Source: JABMQW01 sp964439935 (GTDB taxonomy: Bacteria > Fidelibacterota > Marinisomatia > Marinisomatales > TCS56). From it: 64,000 nucleotides of DNA. Both the position numbers and the translations under genes were made by a program. How positions within the stretch are numbered: position 1 is the first letter of the stretch; every line of letters begins with the position of its first letter. Below, one piece after another: positions 54,222 to 62,172 of the stretch. Below the pieces are notes generated by a model. It was not told where the DNA came from. It was given only the letters and a program-made list of their open reading frames with translations, and ran no database searches. The stretch spans positions 1 through 64,000 of the forward strand of contig CAYTPW010000001.1 in the NCBI GenBank assembly GCA_964439935.1, read 5' to 3'.

Positions 54222-57200
54222 ATGAAAATGAAACATTTTTACTTAGGACTAATTGTTGCCATTTTTTCCTACGGAAGGGCTCAAGCACTTGCAGATCAAT
54301 ACAAATGCTGTGAACTGGCAGGAGGAAATGCTCCGGATAAAGTTGTAGAGACTGTTGAAAACAATAATGCAACCAGAGCGAAGTGGAATATATCCGAAGG
54401 CCACGGTCCAATTGATACTTTAAGATTTGCAACCGATGAGGGCACATGGATGAGTTGCGATGTTTCCCCAGATGGAAGAGAAATCATATTTGATATGCTG
54501 GGGGATATTTATATTATGTCTTTTGATGGAGGAAAAGCCAAGGCCATCACCTCTGGCCCGGCGTGGGATATTCAACCCAGCTTCAGCCCTGATGGTGCGA
54601 AAATTTGTTTTACTTCTGATCGCTCGGGGGGTGATAATATTTGGATAATGAATCGCGATGGATCTGGGCCGAAACAAGTAACCGACGAATCCTTTCGCCT
54701 GCTAAATAATCCGGTTTTTACTGCCGATGGAAATTATATAATTGCCAGGAAACATTTTGTGAATACCCGGTCATTGGGTGCCGGAGAAATGTGGCTGTAC
54801 CATTTATCAGGGGGTGAAGGAACACAGATCACCAAGCGCCGGGACTGGCAGCACGATGCCGGTGAACCGGATGTAAGTTTTGACGGACGGTACCTGTATT
54901 ATTCTCAGGATGTAAGCCCCGGAAACACATTTCAATATAACCGTGATCCTTATGCGACCATCTATGCAGTGAAACAAGTTGATCTTGAAACTGGAGAGAC
55001 TACGACTGCCGTTTCCGGCCCTGGCGGAGCATCAACTCCCCAAATTAACCCCGATGGGAAAACATTGGCATTTGTTCGCCGGGTGGGTCTGAAAACAGCC
55101 CTTTTTGTGAAGGAACTAACCAGTGGAAATGAACGTCTGCTTTTCGATCGCTTGAATAAGGATGCCCAGGAGACGTGGGCAATGTTCGGGGTTCATCCGG
55201 GCTATAGCTGGACACCCGATGGAAGGTATCTTGTTATTTCAGCCCAAGGCGGATTTTGGAAAATCGATGTCAATTCCGCCGCCAGCCAGCAAATCCCGTT
55301 TACGGCGGATATAGAACAGATTATCACGGCTCCGGTAAAATTTGATAATGCTGTTGGCGGTAATATGTTTAATGTCAAAGTTGTCCGACATGCACGGGTA
55401 AGTCCCGACGGTAAAATGATTGTATTTAACGCTCTTGGGAAATTATTTATTGCCGACAGTGATGGAAAAAACAGGAAACAGCTTATCATTGAAAATGACG
55501 TATTTGAATTCAGTCCAGCTTGGTCACCTGACGGTAAGAAAATCGTATTTACTACCTGGGATGATGAAAAGGGCGGTCGTATTGGTGTGGTCAAAGCAAC
55601 TGGTGGAAAACCAAAATTCCTGACCATCCCTCCAGGGCATTATTTGGAGCCTTCATGGTCACCGGATGGAAAGCAAATTGTTTACCGGCGGGGGGGAGGT
55701 AATTGGCTGCGTGGATTTGAGAATACAGCTGAAAAGGGAATATATATTTCTGCTGTGAAAGAAGTATCTACCCGATTGCTAACTACCGATGGTCGGGAGC
55801 CTCGCTTTAGTGCGGATGGTAAAAGAATAAGGCTTTTGGGCAGCGAAGAGGAAAATAACACTCTGTACAGCGTGGATTTGAACGGGAAGGACAAACGCGT
55901 CTTAGCTACTTCGAAGTATGCCAATAAAATAGTGCTCTCCCCAGATGAAGAGTGGTTGGTTTTCGATTATAGATATCATCTGTATGTGGCTCCTTATGTA
56001 AAAGTTGGGAGGCCACAAGAATTAAATCCAACCACGAAATCTGTCCCAGTAAAAAAAGTCACCCGATACTCGGGCTATGAACCGCATTGGGCAAACAACA
56101 ACTCTTTGCACTGGACTTTAGGTTCAGAACTTTTCAGTCAACCACTTAATAATCTGTTTAGCTTCGTACCAGGAGCACCCGACTCGTTGCCAGAACCGGA
56201 TTCTTCGGGGATTCGATTGGGCTGGGAAGAAACAGCAGACACACCTTTATCTTTAGTGGCATTTACAAATGCCAGGATTATTACTATGGATAAAGCCGGT
56301 GTAATTGAAAATGGTACAATTGTGGTTGAGGGCAATCGGATAATAAATGTCGGTCAAACAGACCAAATATCTGTGCCCAAAAAAGCAAAAGTTGTCGATG
56401 TGAAAGGACGTACGATAATTCCTGGTTTGGTTGATGTGCATTCTCACATGGGGCTTAATTGGGATGGAATCACTTCTCAGCAAAATTGGCAGTACTATGC
56501 AAATATTGCTTTTGGCGTAACAACCACCCATGATCCTTCTCAAGATACTGAATTAGTGTTTACGAATTCTGAATTGCAGAAGTCAGGTCGGATTCTGGCT
56601 CCGCGTATTTTTTCCACAGGAACCATTCTATATGGAGCTGTCCACAGCTTTACTGCAGAAATAAATTCTCTGGATGATGCCAAAGCACATATACAGCGAA
56701 TAAAGGCCTTCGGAGGATTTTCAGTAAAATCCTATAATCAACCCCGGAGAGATCAGCGTCAGCAGGTTTTAAAAGCAGCCCGTGAAATGAAGATGCTGGT
56801 GTACCCCGAAGGTGGATCAACATTTCAACATAACCTGAATATGATCGTTGACGGACATACAGGGATTGAACATTCCATTCCGGTTTCTCCATTATACAAT
56901 GATGTACTGACTTTATATGGTAAAAGTGGAGTGGGTTATACGCCAACCCTGATTGTGAGCTACGGTGGACTATGGGGAGAAAATTACTGGTATCAACACA
57001 CGAATGTATTTGAGCATCCACGCCTACAGGCACTTATGCCTCAACAACTATTGGATCAGAAGCGGCGGCGCATGAAAGTGGAAGAAGATGACTGGAACTT
57101 TATTCAGAACGCCAGTGCTGCCAAGGATCTTTCAGATGCCGGTGTAAAAGTAAATAACGGAGCACACGGACAATTGGAGGGCCTAGGTGTCCATTGGGAA

Positions 57201-57476
57201 ATGTGGATGATGGTGCAGGGAGGGATGAGTCCGATGGAAGCACTCCAGGTTTCTACAATCAATGGTGCTGATTATATTGGCATGGGTAAGGATTTGGGTA
57301 GTATTGCGGAAGGGAAATTGGCAGATCTGGTAATTTTGGAAAAGAATCCCCTGGATGATATCCAAAATTCAGAGTCGGTTGTTAAAGTAATGCTGAACGG
57401 TCGTCTTTATGATGCAACTACATTGAATGAAATCGTCACTGGCAATAGAAAACGTCAACCATTTTGGTGGCAATGA
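54222..57476 (+). CDS. Secreted TolB-propeller amidohydrolase
   Basis: The 1084-residue protein starts with a signal peptide (LGLIVAIFSYGRAQA). Residues about 60-640 form WD40-like/TolB PD40 repeats (SFSPDGAKICFTSDRSGGDN, SPAWSPDGKKIVFTTWDDEK, then PSWSPDGKQIVYRRGG). Residues about 680-1075 are an amidohydrolase-superfamily domain: KVVDVKGRTIIPGLVDVHSH with the HxH metal motif, GVTTTHDPS, EHSIPVSPLY, NNGAHGQLEGLGVHWEMWMM and the end GSIAEGKLADLVILEKNPLD. This domain order is a known family of exported amidohydrolases, possibly peptidases or organophosphate-type hydrolases. The substrate is unknown. Confidence 0.9.
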   Translation: MKMKHFYLGLIVAIFSYGRAQALADQYKCCELAGGNAPDKVVETVENNNATRAKWNISEGHGPIDTLRFATDEGTWMSCDVSPDGREIIFDMLGDIYIMSFDGGKAKAITSGPAWDIQPSFSPDGAKICFTSDRSGGDNIWIMNRDGSGPKQVTDESFRLLNNPVFTADGNYIIARKHFVNTRSLGAGEMWLYHLSGGEGTQITKRRDWQHDAGEPDVSFDGRYLYYSQDVSPGNTFQYNRDPYATIYAVKQVDLETGETTTAVSGPGGASTPQINPDGKTLAFVRRVGLKTALFVKELTSGNERLLFDRLNKDAQETWAMFGVHPGYSWTPDGRYLVISAQGGFWKIDVNSAASQQIPFTADIEQIITAPVKFDNAVGGNMFNVKVVRHARVSPDGKMIVFNALGKLFIADSDGKNRKQLIIENDVFEFSPAWSPDGKKIVFTTWDDEKGGRIGVVKATGGKPKFLTIPPGHYLEPSWSPDGKQIVYRRGGGNWLRGFENTAEKGIYISAVKEVSTRLLTTDGREPRFSADGKRIRLLGSEEENNTLYSVDLNGKDKRVLATSKYANKIVLSPDEEWLVFDYRYHLYVAPYVKVGRPQELNPTTKSVPVKKVTRYSGYEPHWANNNSLHWTLGSELFSQPLNNLFSFVPGAPDSLPEPDSSGIRLGWEETADTPLSLVAFTNARIITMDKAGVIENGTIVVEGNRIINVGQTDQISVPKKAKVVDVKGRTIIPGLVDVHSHMGLNWDGITSQQNWQYYANIAFGVTTTHDPSQDTELVFTNSELQKSGRILAPRIFSTGTILYGAVHSFTAEINSLDDAKAHIQRIKAFGGFSVKSYNQPRRDQRQQVLKAAREMKMLVYPEGGSTFQHNLNMIVDGHTGIEHSIPVSPLYNDVLTLYGKSGVGYTPTLIVSYGGLWGENYWYQHTNVFEHPRLQALMPQQLLDQKRRRMKVEEDDWNFIQNASAAKDLSDAGVKVNNGAHGQLEGLGVHWEMWMMVQGGMSPMEALQVSTINGADYIGMGKDLGSIAEGKLADLVILEKNPLDDIQNSESVVKVMLNGRLYDATTLNEIVTGNRKRQPFWWQ

Positions 57477-57484
57477 TGTATAGC

Positions 57485-57555
57485 CTGTCCCAAAACCGTA
57501 CATTTTGGGTACTCCGAATCTTTTTAATTCTCAAAAGCGATTTATCGACTTCGCA
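57485..57555 (+). repeat. OIR repeat copy 24 (degenerate part A)
   Basis: The copy reads gtcccaaaaccgtacatttt, gggtactccgaat, ttctcaaaagcgatttatcg and acttcgcat. The core is decayed. It lies between the amidohydrolase and the C-GCAxxG-C-C gene. It is the last recognisable copy; further right only small remnants occur (60512, 63390). Confidence 0.6.
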
Positions 57556-57591
57556 TAAGCATCTTATAGATCATAGGAATAATGTGGTATC

Positions 57592-58422
57592 ATGAGCGAC
57601 TCAAAAGCAAAATTTAATGATACTAAACGAGTATTTCTAAAAAAGGGTACTTGCTCGCGCACCCTCTTTTATATACTAAACCGTGAATTTGATAATTCAC
57701 TGGAAGCTGAAGAAATTGCGGCGGATCCGTTACATGGTGGAATCATGCAGCAAGGCTATCAATGCGGATTTCTCTGGGGGGCCGCAATGGGCGTTGGAGC
57801 TGAAACCTTTCGCAGAAACGATGACCTCGGACAGGCCATCGGTATTGCCATATTGGCCGCTAAACAGCTTGTGGAATCGTTTGTCAATAGGACCAAAAGT
57901 GTCGAATGTTATGATCTTACTGAGGCAAATTTTTCAAGCAAACTAGGCCTGGCGAAGTTCCTGGTTACCGGAAAATTCCTATCCTGCTTTAAACTTGCGG
58001 ATAAATGGGTCCCGGAAGCGATTAAGGCAGCTACTGAAGGATTAGCCCAGGACCAAACTGACTTACTTCAACATTCCGTGAGTTGCGCTTCTGAGGTTGT
58101 CAAAAAGATGGGCGCAACTGATCAAGAAATGCTAATAGTCGCTGGATTTGCCGGAGGTATTGGTTTGAGTGGTAATGCCTGTGGTGCGCTGAGTGCTGCT
58201 ATATGGGTGAACACGCTGGCCTGGGACAAAGAGCACCCCGGGAAATCTAATTATCCTAATTCAAAAGCTACCAACACACTGGAAGCATTCCTGGTGGAAA
58301 CTGACTATGAATTTCGCTGTGATAACATTTGCGGACGATCTTTTCAGACAATAGACGAACACACGGAATATATAAAAAATGGCGGTTGCGCTAAACTGAT
58401 TGATGTACTTGCACAGTCCTAA
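57592..58422 (+). CDS. Double-domain C-GCAxxG-C-C family redox protein (Cys form)
   Basis: Two copies of the C-GCAxxG-C-C pattern (TIGR01909/PF09719) can be traced. The first runs from KKGTCSRTLFYILN through GYQCGFLWGAAMG to ECYDL and LSCFKLAD. The second runs from HSVSCASEVVKKMGATDQEM through AGFAGGIGLSGNACGALSAA to RCDNICG and GGCAKL. All expected Cys are present, with no TGA, in contrast to the two selenoprotein genes 3-4 kb downstream. There is no signal peptide. The family is thought to be redox-active, but no reaction is established. The next genes are a CGNR regulator and a ferredoxin-like QueG relative. Confidence 0.8.
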   Translation: MSDSKAKFNDTKRVFLKKGTCSRTLFYILNREFDNSLEAEEIAADPLHGGIMQQGYQCGFLWGAAMGVGAETFRRNDDLGQAIGIAILAAKQLVESFVNRTKSVECYDLTEANFSSKLGLAKFLVTGKFLSCFKLADKWVPEAIKAATEGLAQDQTDLLQHSVSCASEVVKKMGATDQEMLIVAGFAGGIGLSGNACGALSAAIWVNTLAWDKEHPGKSNYPNSKATNTLEAFLVETDYEFRCDNICGRSFQTIDEHTEYIKNGGCAKLIDVLAQS

Positions 58423-58499
58423 TTAGTTATCGCTTGCCTCCAAGCACCTAAAATCGTAGCTGGTTATAAATCCTCAACTGAAAAAGGACTTAACTAGAA

Positions 58500-59120
58500 T
58501 TAATTCCTGTGGCGTGTATAATATCGCCGAACCTTATCGCGATTGCCACAATCATTCATATCACACCAGCGTCGAGAGCGGTTTTTACTCATGTCCAGAA
58601 ATAACCATCCACAGCCACGGTCATCAGCACATTCACCGATCCGGTTAATCAGTATGGAAGTAAGCAATTGTTCCGCCGACAACAGGACTGCTGTAGTTAT
58701 CATGTTGAGCGATAAACTTACCCTGAGCGACCAATGAAATTCCTGATTGATTGCAGTTAGCTGGCGGTTCGGTGCATGGTCAATCAGTAGACTGTTCAAA
58801 GTTGCAACGTCTTTGGGATCCGGTGTTTGCTGCGCGGCCACGGATGAAAAAAGACGGTATAATGTTTCTCGAATTAAAATAGCTTCAGCATAAGCTTTCT
58901 TTGCTGCTTCAGGTTCGCTTTGTGACAAACACTTCATTTGTACGGCCTGATCTGCAGTAAGGACTTTCACCCGTTCAGCCCAGTTGACCAATTCGCTGTA
59001 ATCGTGGATAGTCTCTAGTGGGGTAGAACTTGCATGCCACTTAGCTGTGTTGGCAAAATCCAGACTTATTTTTTTGTAACGATCTTCTGATAAAGACGAT
59101 TGATTCTTCCTGGTTGTCAT
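58500..59120 (-). CDS. CGNR zinc-finger transcriptional regulator (ABATE domain)
   Basis: The C-terminal motif C-x(6)-C ending in WCDMNDCGNRDKVRRYYTRH is the CGNR zinc finger (PF11706). The N-terminal 150 residues (FANTAKWHASSTPLETIHDY, LIRETLYRLFSSVA) fit the ABATE stress-binding domain (PF07336) usually found with it. These are ligand-responsive transcription factors. The chosen start (ATG 59120) excludes 38 residues of AT-rich upstream sequence that contains an inverted repeat. It is divergent from the QueG-like gene, which it probably controls. Confidence 0.85.
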   Translation of the reverse strand: MTTRKNQSSLSEDRYKKISLDFANTAKWHASSTPLETIHDYSELVNWAERVKVLTADQAVQMKCLSQSEPEAAKKAYAEAILIRETLYRLFSSVAAQQTPDPKDVATLNSLLIDHAPNRQLTAINQEFHWSLRVSLSLNMITTAVLLSAEQLLTSILINRIGECADDRGCGWLFLDMSKNRSRRWCDMNDCGNRDKVRRYYTRHRN

Positions 59121-59144
59121 TTTACTCCAATGAATGTTTGCATA

Positions 59145-59180
59145 AATATAACCATCATTATGCACTTGACTGGTTATATT
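59145..59180. promoter_or_regulatory. Inverted repeat in a divergent promoter, probable CGNR regulator operator
   Basis: The perfect 10-bp arms aatataacca / tggttatatt are separated by 16 nt. They lie 25 nt upstream of the CGNR gene start and 26 nt before the QueG-like gene start. A regulator dimer could bind here and act on both genes, which is inference. Confidence 0.6.
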
Positions 59181-59206
59181 ATTGTGATTAAATTCACACC
59201 GCCTAA

Positions 59207-60166
59207 ATGAATATAGATAGTTATATGGAAACAAACAATAACAAAAACTTCAATACCAGGATTGAATTGCGAATAATTAATCAACTGGAGCATAATGGAT
59301 ATAAAGCGGCTCTAACTTCGATTGCGGCAATTAAAGAAATCGAAGCTGAATACCTGGATACGAACAAATCCCAACTTCTAGATAAAGCATTGTATCAAGA
59401 ATATTTGTCTAATTTTGATTATTCATCGATTGATTGCCATCCAGGAGGTACCGCAGTTATAATTGCGGCACCGCAACCTCAGTACAGTGTCGGATTCACA
59501 ATTGGCAAGCACAAATTAACTGCACTGATTCCACCGACCTATCACCATGGTATCGATCAGGAAATCCGTAGAATTCTTTCCAATATTCTCTTACCACAGG
59601 GTTATAATCTATTCGATTTGGATGTGCCGAAAAAACTGCTCGCTGTTCGCAGTGGTCTCGCCCACTATGGTCGGAACAACCTGGCCTACATCCCTAAACT
59701 TGGAAGCTATTTTCGACTATTAGCTTTCGGAACAGATCTGCCTGCATCCAGCAATAACTGGCATGAGTCAAAAATCATGGAAAGCTGTAGCAATTGTCAG
59801 GCCTGCCTCAAAGCATGTCCCACTGCTGCCATCGACCAGGACCGCTTCCTGATACGCGCTGAACGTTGTTTGACTCTACACAATGAACTTGCGGGATATT
59901 TCCCAGAATGGATTGAACCTGAATGGCATCATTGCCTGGTTGGATGCATGCAGTGCCAATGGAACTGTCCCGAGAACAAAACACTAAAGGATTGGGAGAT
60001 CGAACTTGGCAGCTTTACCAGATCAGAAACCCATGAAATCCTTACTGGGAAAACAAGGAAAGAATTGAGTGTGAGAACTCAAGAAGAACTACGCCGGAAT
60101 TATCTTCTGGATTATCTTGATAAATTACCGCGAAACATCAAAGTATTGCTAAAAAATCAAGCATAA
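59207..60166 (+). CDS. Epoxyqueuosine reductase-like 4Fe-4S double-cluster protein
   Basis: The 319-residue protein has the QueG-like layout. A central domain holds VRSGLAHYGRNNLAYIPKLG and SYFRLLAFGTDLP. A two-cluster ferredoxin domain follows, with CSNCQACLKACP and, 43-58 residues on, CLVGCMQCQWNCP. The GRNN motif and the double cluster are shared with QueG, but this short form lacks the HEAT-repeat end and parts of the N-terminal cobalamin-binding region. It may therefore be a paralogue acting in another reduction. No tRNA-modification genes are nearby. It is divergent from a CGNR regulator and in a region rich in Cys/Sec redox proteins. Confidence 0.8.
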   Translation: MNIDSYMETNNNKNFNTRIELRIINQLEHNGYKAALTSIAAIKEIEAEYLDTNKSQLLDKALYQEYLSNFDYSSIDCHPGGTAVIIAAPQPQYSVGFTIGKHKLTALIPPTYHHGIDQEIRRILSNILLPQGYNLFDLDVPKKLLAVRSGLAHYGRNNLAYIPKLGSYFRLLAFGTDLPASSNNWHESKIMESCSNCQACLKACPTAAIDQDRFLIRAERCLTLHNELAGYFPEWIEPEWHHCLVGCMQCQWNCPENKTLKDWEIELGSFTRSETHEILTGKTRKELSVRTQEELRRNYLLDYLDKLPRNIKVLLKNQA

Positions 60167-60226
60167 CGGTCCTGTGTTTGTGGAAAGATTAGAATTAAAA
60201 TCGCTAAACAATAAGGAATATTAATT

Positions 60227-60421
60227 ATGGAAATTGCTTTTAATACCCAGTTGCAGTGCTGCTCTTCCTCTGTATTGCTGGAACATAGATGTAAACAGGT
60301 CTTGACAACCAAAAACCAGAAATGGGCTTTGGATTTAATTTTCAATAAACCTGGGTGGAGATTCGATAATTACAGCATGACAATTGATTATTCGAGTGGT
60401 AGTTATATCTTGCCGATGTAA
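60227..60421 (+). CDS. Small Cys-containing protein, unknown
   Basis: This 64-residue frame starts MEIAFNTQLQCCSSSVLLEH, with a CC pair and an HRC, and ends in a Tyr-rich strand (TIDYSSGSYILPM). A weak site, aaggaa, lies 15 nt upstream. It lies between the QueG-like protein and tandem lipoproteins. No family is recognised, and confidence that it is real is moderate. Confidence 0.4.
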   Translation: MEIAFNTQLQCCSSSVLLEHRCKQVLTTKNQKWALDLIFNKPGWRFDNYSMTIDYSSGSYILPM

Positions 60422-60768
60422 ATAATTATTCGGATTGGTGAGGCGATTGCTTCTTGTTGAATACGAGTCTGTCCGTACACTCATAATTTATTAGTGCTAA
60501 ACAGCCCGATATGTCTCAAAAACGAAGACGAATTATTCTACCTATATTGAATTACCTGTGATCCATTATCTGTAAGTATTTTAAGATAATATTAGTTATC
60601 CTGATAAAACATTGCAGTTTAATTAATTTTATTTATGGTGCAGAACCATCTCCTACCACTATATTATATGGCAGTGGGAAAAGTGAATATAACTATTGGC
60701 CGTATTTAGAATTAGAATCTTAATTGTTTCAATATTTGACAGATAATTTCAAATGAAGGAGTAGAACC
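60422..60768. other. Intergenic gap with OIR remnant
   Basis: No gene is seen. Near 60510 the fragment atgtctcaaaaacgaagacg resembles the tail of OIR part A. The rest is AT-rich and may hold the promoter of the lipoprotein pair. Confidence 0.4.
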
Positions 60769-61122
60769 ATGTTGAGTAGGAAAGCTAAGTTGGGTAGTGT
60801 CTGCATATTTCTGATATTATTCGCATTTGGATGCACAAGTGTGAATTATATCGGAGAATCATTTGATCCAACACTGAACATTGATACGTATTTTTCAGAA
60901 GACGATATTGAAAGAGAATATACAGTAATTGGTCATGCACTTGGTCTTGGAGTGATATTCCCATGTTGTGATAAGGTAGAGGCAAAACTAATCGAGAAGG
61001 CCAAGCTTAAAGGGGCCGATGCCATTTTGATAACTGGGCTAGATAAAGATGACGTTCTTTTAACTGCCGGTTCCGCCCTTGCTGAAAACCAGGTATTAAC
61101 ATTATTTCTGAAATATAAATAG
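60769..61122 (+). CDS. Small lipoprotein, first of a tandem pair
   Basis: A lipobox (FAFGC) is followed by TSVNYIGESFDPTLNIDTYF, the segment REYTVIGHALGLG and the helix KLIEKAKLKGADAILITG. The second copy follows immediately with the same order. The KAKLKGADAI motif resembles that in small DUF4156-like and YgdI-like lipoproteins, where it forms part of an alpha/beta fold. The ribosome binding site gaaggagtag lies about 6-15 nt upstream. A CC pair (FPCCDKV) is unique to this copy. Confidence 0.7.
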   Translation: MLSRKAKLGSVCIFLILFAFGCTSVNYIGESFDPTLNIDTYFSEDDIEREYTVIGHALGLGVIFPCCDKVEAKLIEKAKLKGADAILITGLDKDDVLLTAGSALAENQVLTLFLKYK

Positions 61123-61175
61123 TCAAATAATTCCTGCCACGACAAAAGATAAAAAATATAATGAGGGAGAAAAGC

Positions 61176-61526
61176 ATGATTAGAAAAGAATTAAAGTTGA
61201 GCTGTGTTTTCACAATTGTCCTTTTAGTTGCATTAGGGTGTACAAGTGTAAATTATATTGGAAATTCATTTGACCCAACAACTGATATAAAAATTTATTA
61301 CTCCAAAGCTGAAATACAGCGGGAATATACTGTAATTGGACATGCACTGGGGCTTGGCCTAGGAGCCAGCTGTGATTTGGTCCAGGCAAAGTTACTCAAA
61401 GAGGCTAAGCTTAAAGGGGCCGATGCTGTTTTGATAACTATGCCGGGTAAATCACAAGTTCTCATAACTGCGGGTTTCAGCCTTCAAGAAAACCGGATAT
61501 ATACATCCTTCTTAAAATATAAATAG
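61176..61526 (+). CDS. Small lipoprotein, second of a tandem pair
   Basis: The lipobox (VALGC) and the sequence TSVNYIGNSFDPTTDIKIYY, REYTVIGHALGLGLGASCD and KEAKLKGADAVLITM repeat the upstream gene with about half the residues identical by eye. It is a tandem duplication. The ATG at 61176 has gagggaga 6-14 nt upstream; an in-frame start at 61161 is less likely. The function is unknown. It is followed after about 145 nt by the first selenoprotein gene. Confidence 0.7.
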   Translation: MIRKELKLSCVFTIVLLVALGCTSVNYIGNSFDPTTDIKIYYSKAEIQREYTVIGHALGLGLGASCDLVQAKLLKEAKLKGADAVLITMPGKSQVLITAGFSLQENRIYTSFLKYK

Positions 61527-61671
61527 TTTATAGAATGACTATATAATTGATGGAAGCATCAAAAGAACTTGCTGTCTTCACCTGTACTAATCCAAGGGGG
61601 TGGATAATAAGTTTGTACCGGGTATTTTATCTACTAGTCGGCGTAAATAAGTTTTGAAGAAAGAATCAACA

Positions 61672-62142
61672 ATGAGTAATTCGACAGATATTCCTATCGA
61701 TAAATCCGTTAAATATGGACTGAAACAATTCAATAAGCACGGTTGATCAAACGCGGTGATCCTTGCGGTCAGCAAGGTAACTGAATTGGATTGTGACTGT
61801 ATTCCCCGGATTGCCGCAGGTTTACAGGGAGGTCTGGGTGCGGGAGAAGCCTGTGGTGCTGTAACGGCAGGGGTATTGGCGATTGGTCTTTTATACGGGC
61901 AGGATCAATCGGATATGGTCGATCCTCGTACCAAAGAATTCATGCAAAAGTTTTCCGAACGAGCGGGCGCTGTGCGGTGTATTGACCGCGTTGGTTTCGA
62001 CATTAGTAGTGCAGCGAGTGGTGAGGATTTTGGTAAGATAATGGAATTGCTCTGGTTCTTTGCCCGCGGTGGCAAGAAAGTCTGTAACAAGGCTGTGAGC
62101 AGTGCTGTACGCGTGGTCCTCGAGCAGTGGGAGGAGTCGTGA
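61672..62142 (+). CDS. C-GCAxxG-C-C family selenoprotein, cytoplasmic form
   Basis: Reading from the ATG at 61672 through one TGA (61744-61746) gives a 156-residue protein: MSNSTDIPIDKSVKYGLKQF, NKHG, U25, SNAVILAVSKVTELDCDC, then AAGLQGGLGAGEACGAVTAG, RCIDRVGFD and GGKKVCNKAV. This is the complete pattern of the C-GCAxxG-C-C family, in which the first Cys normally reads GxxCSxAVL. The TGA is exactly at that Cys, and the family is known to include selenoproteins. No other stop interrupts the frame, and a SECIS-type hairpin follows the TGA. There is no signal peptide. The function is presumed redox. Translation needs SelA/B/C/D, which are outside the window. Confidence 0.85.
61761..61777 (+). 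promoter_or_regulatory. SECIS-type hairpin of the first selenoprotein
   Basis: A perfect 6-bp stem ccttgc/gcaagg closes the loop ggtca, 20 nt after the TGA. Bacterial SECIS elements show a GGU in the apical loop for SelB binding. The core tccttgcggtcagca is repeated exactly in the second gene at the same distance. Confidence 0.75.
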
Positions 62143-62172
62143 AAGTAAATATTCTTGAGAGGCGAGGGAACT

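Noticed and set aside
11..57555. The regular repeats as a CRISPR array
   Set aside because: Copies are scattered over 57 kb with genes between them, are degenerate and have no uniform spacers or cas genes.
57592..58422. A Sec residue in the double-domain C-GCAxxG-C-C gene
   Set aside because: All expected positions are Cys codons and no in-frame TGA occurs before the normal stop.
59121..59234. The longer N-terminus of the CGNR regulator
   Set aside because: It would translate an AT-rich inverted repeat and overlap the divergent gene's start. The ATG at 59120 begins at the conserved domain.
62140..62142. The TGA ending the first selenoprotein as a second Sec codon
   Set aside because: It lies after the family's normal end, an in-frame TAA follows one codon later, and no hairpin with the ggtca loop is present.
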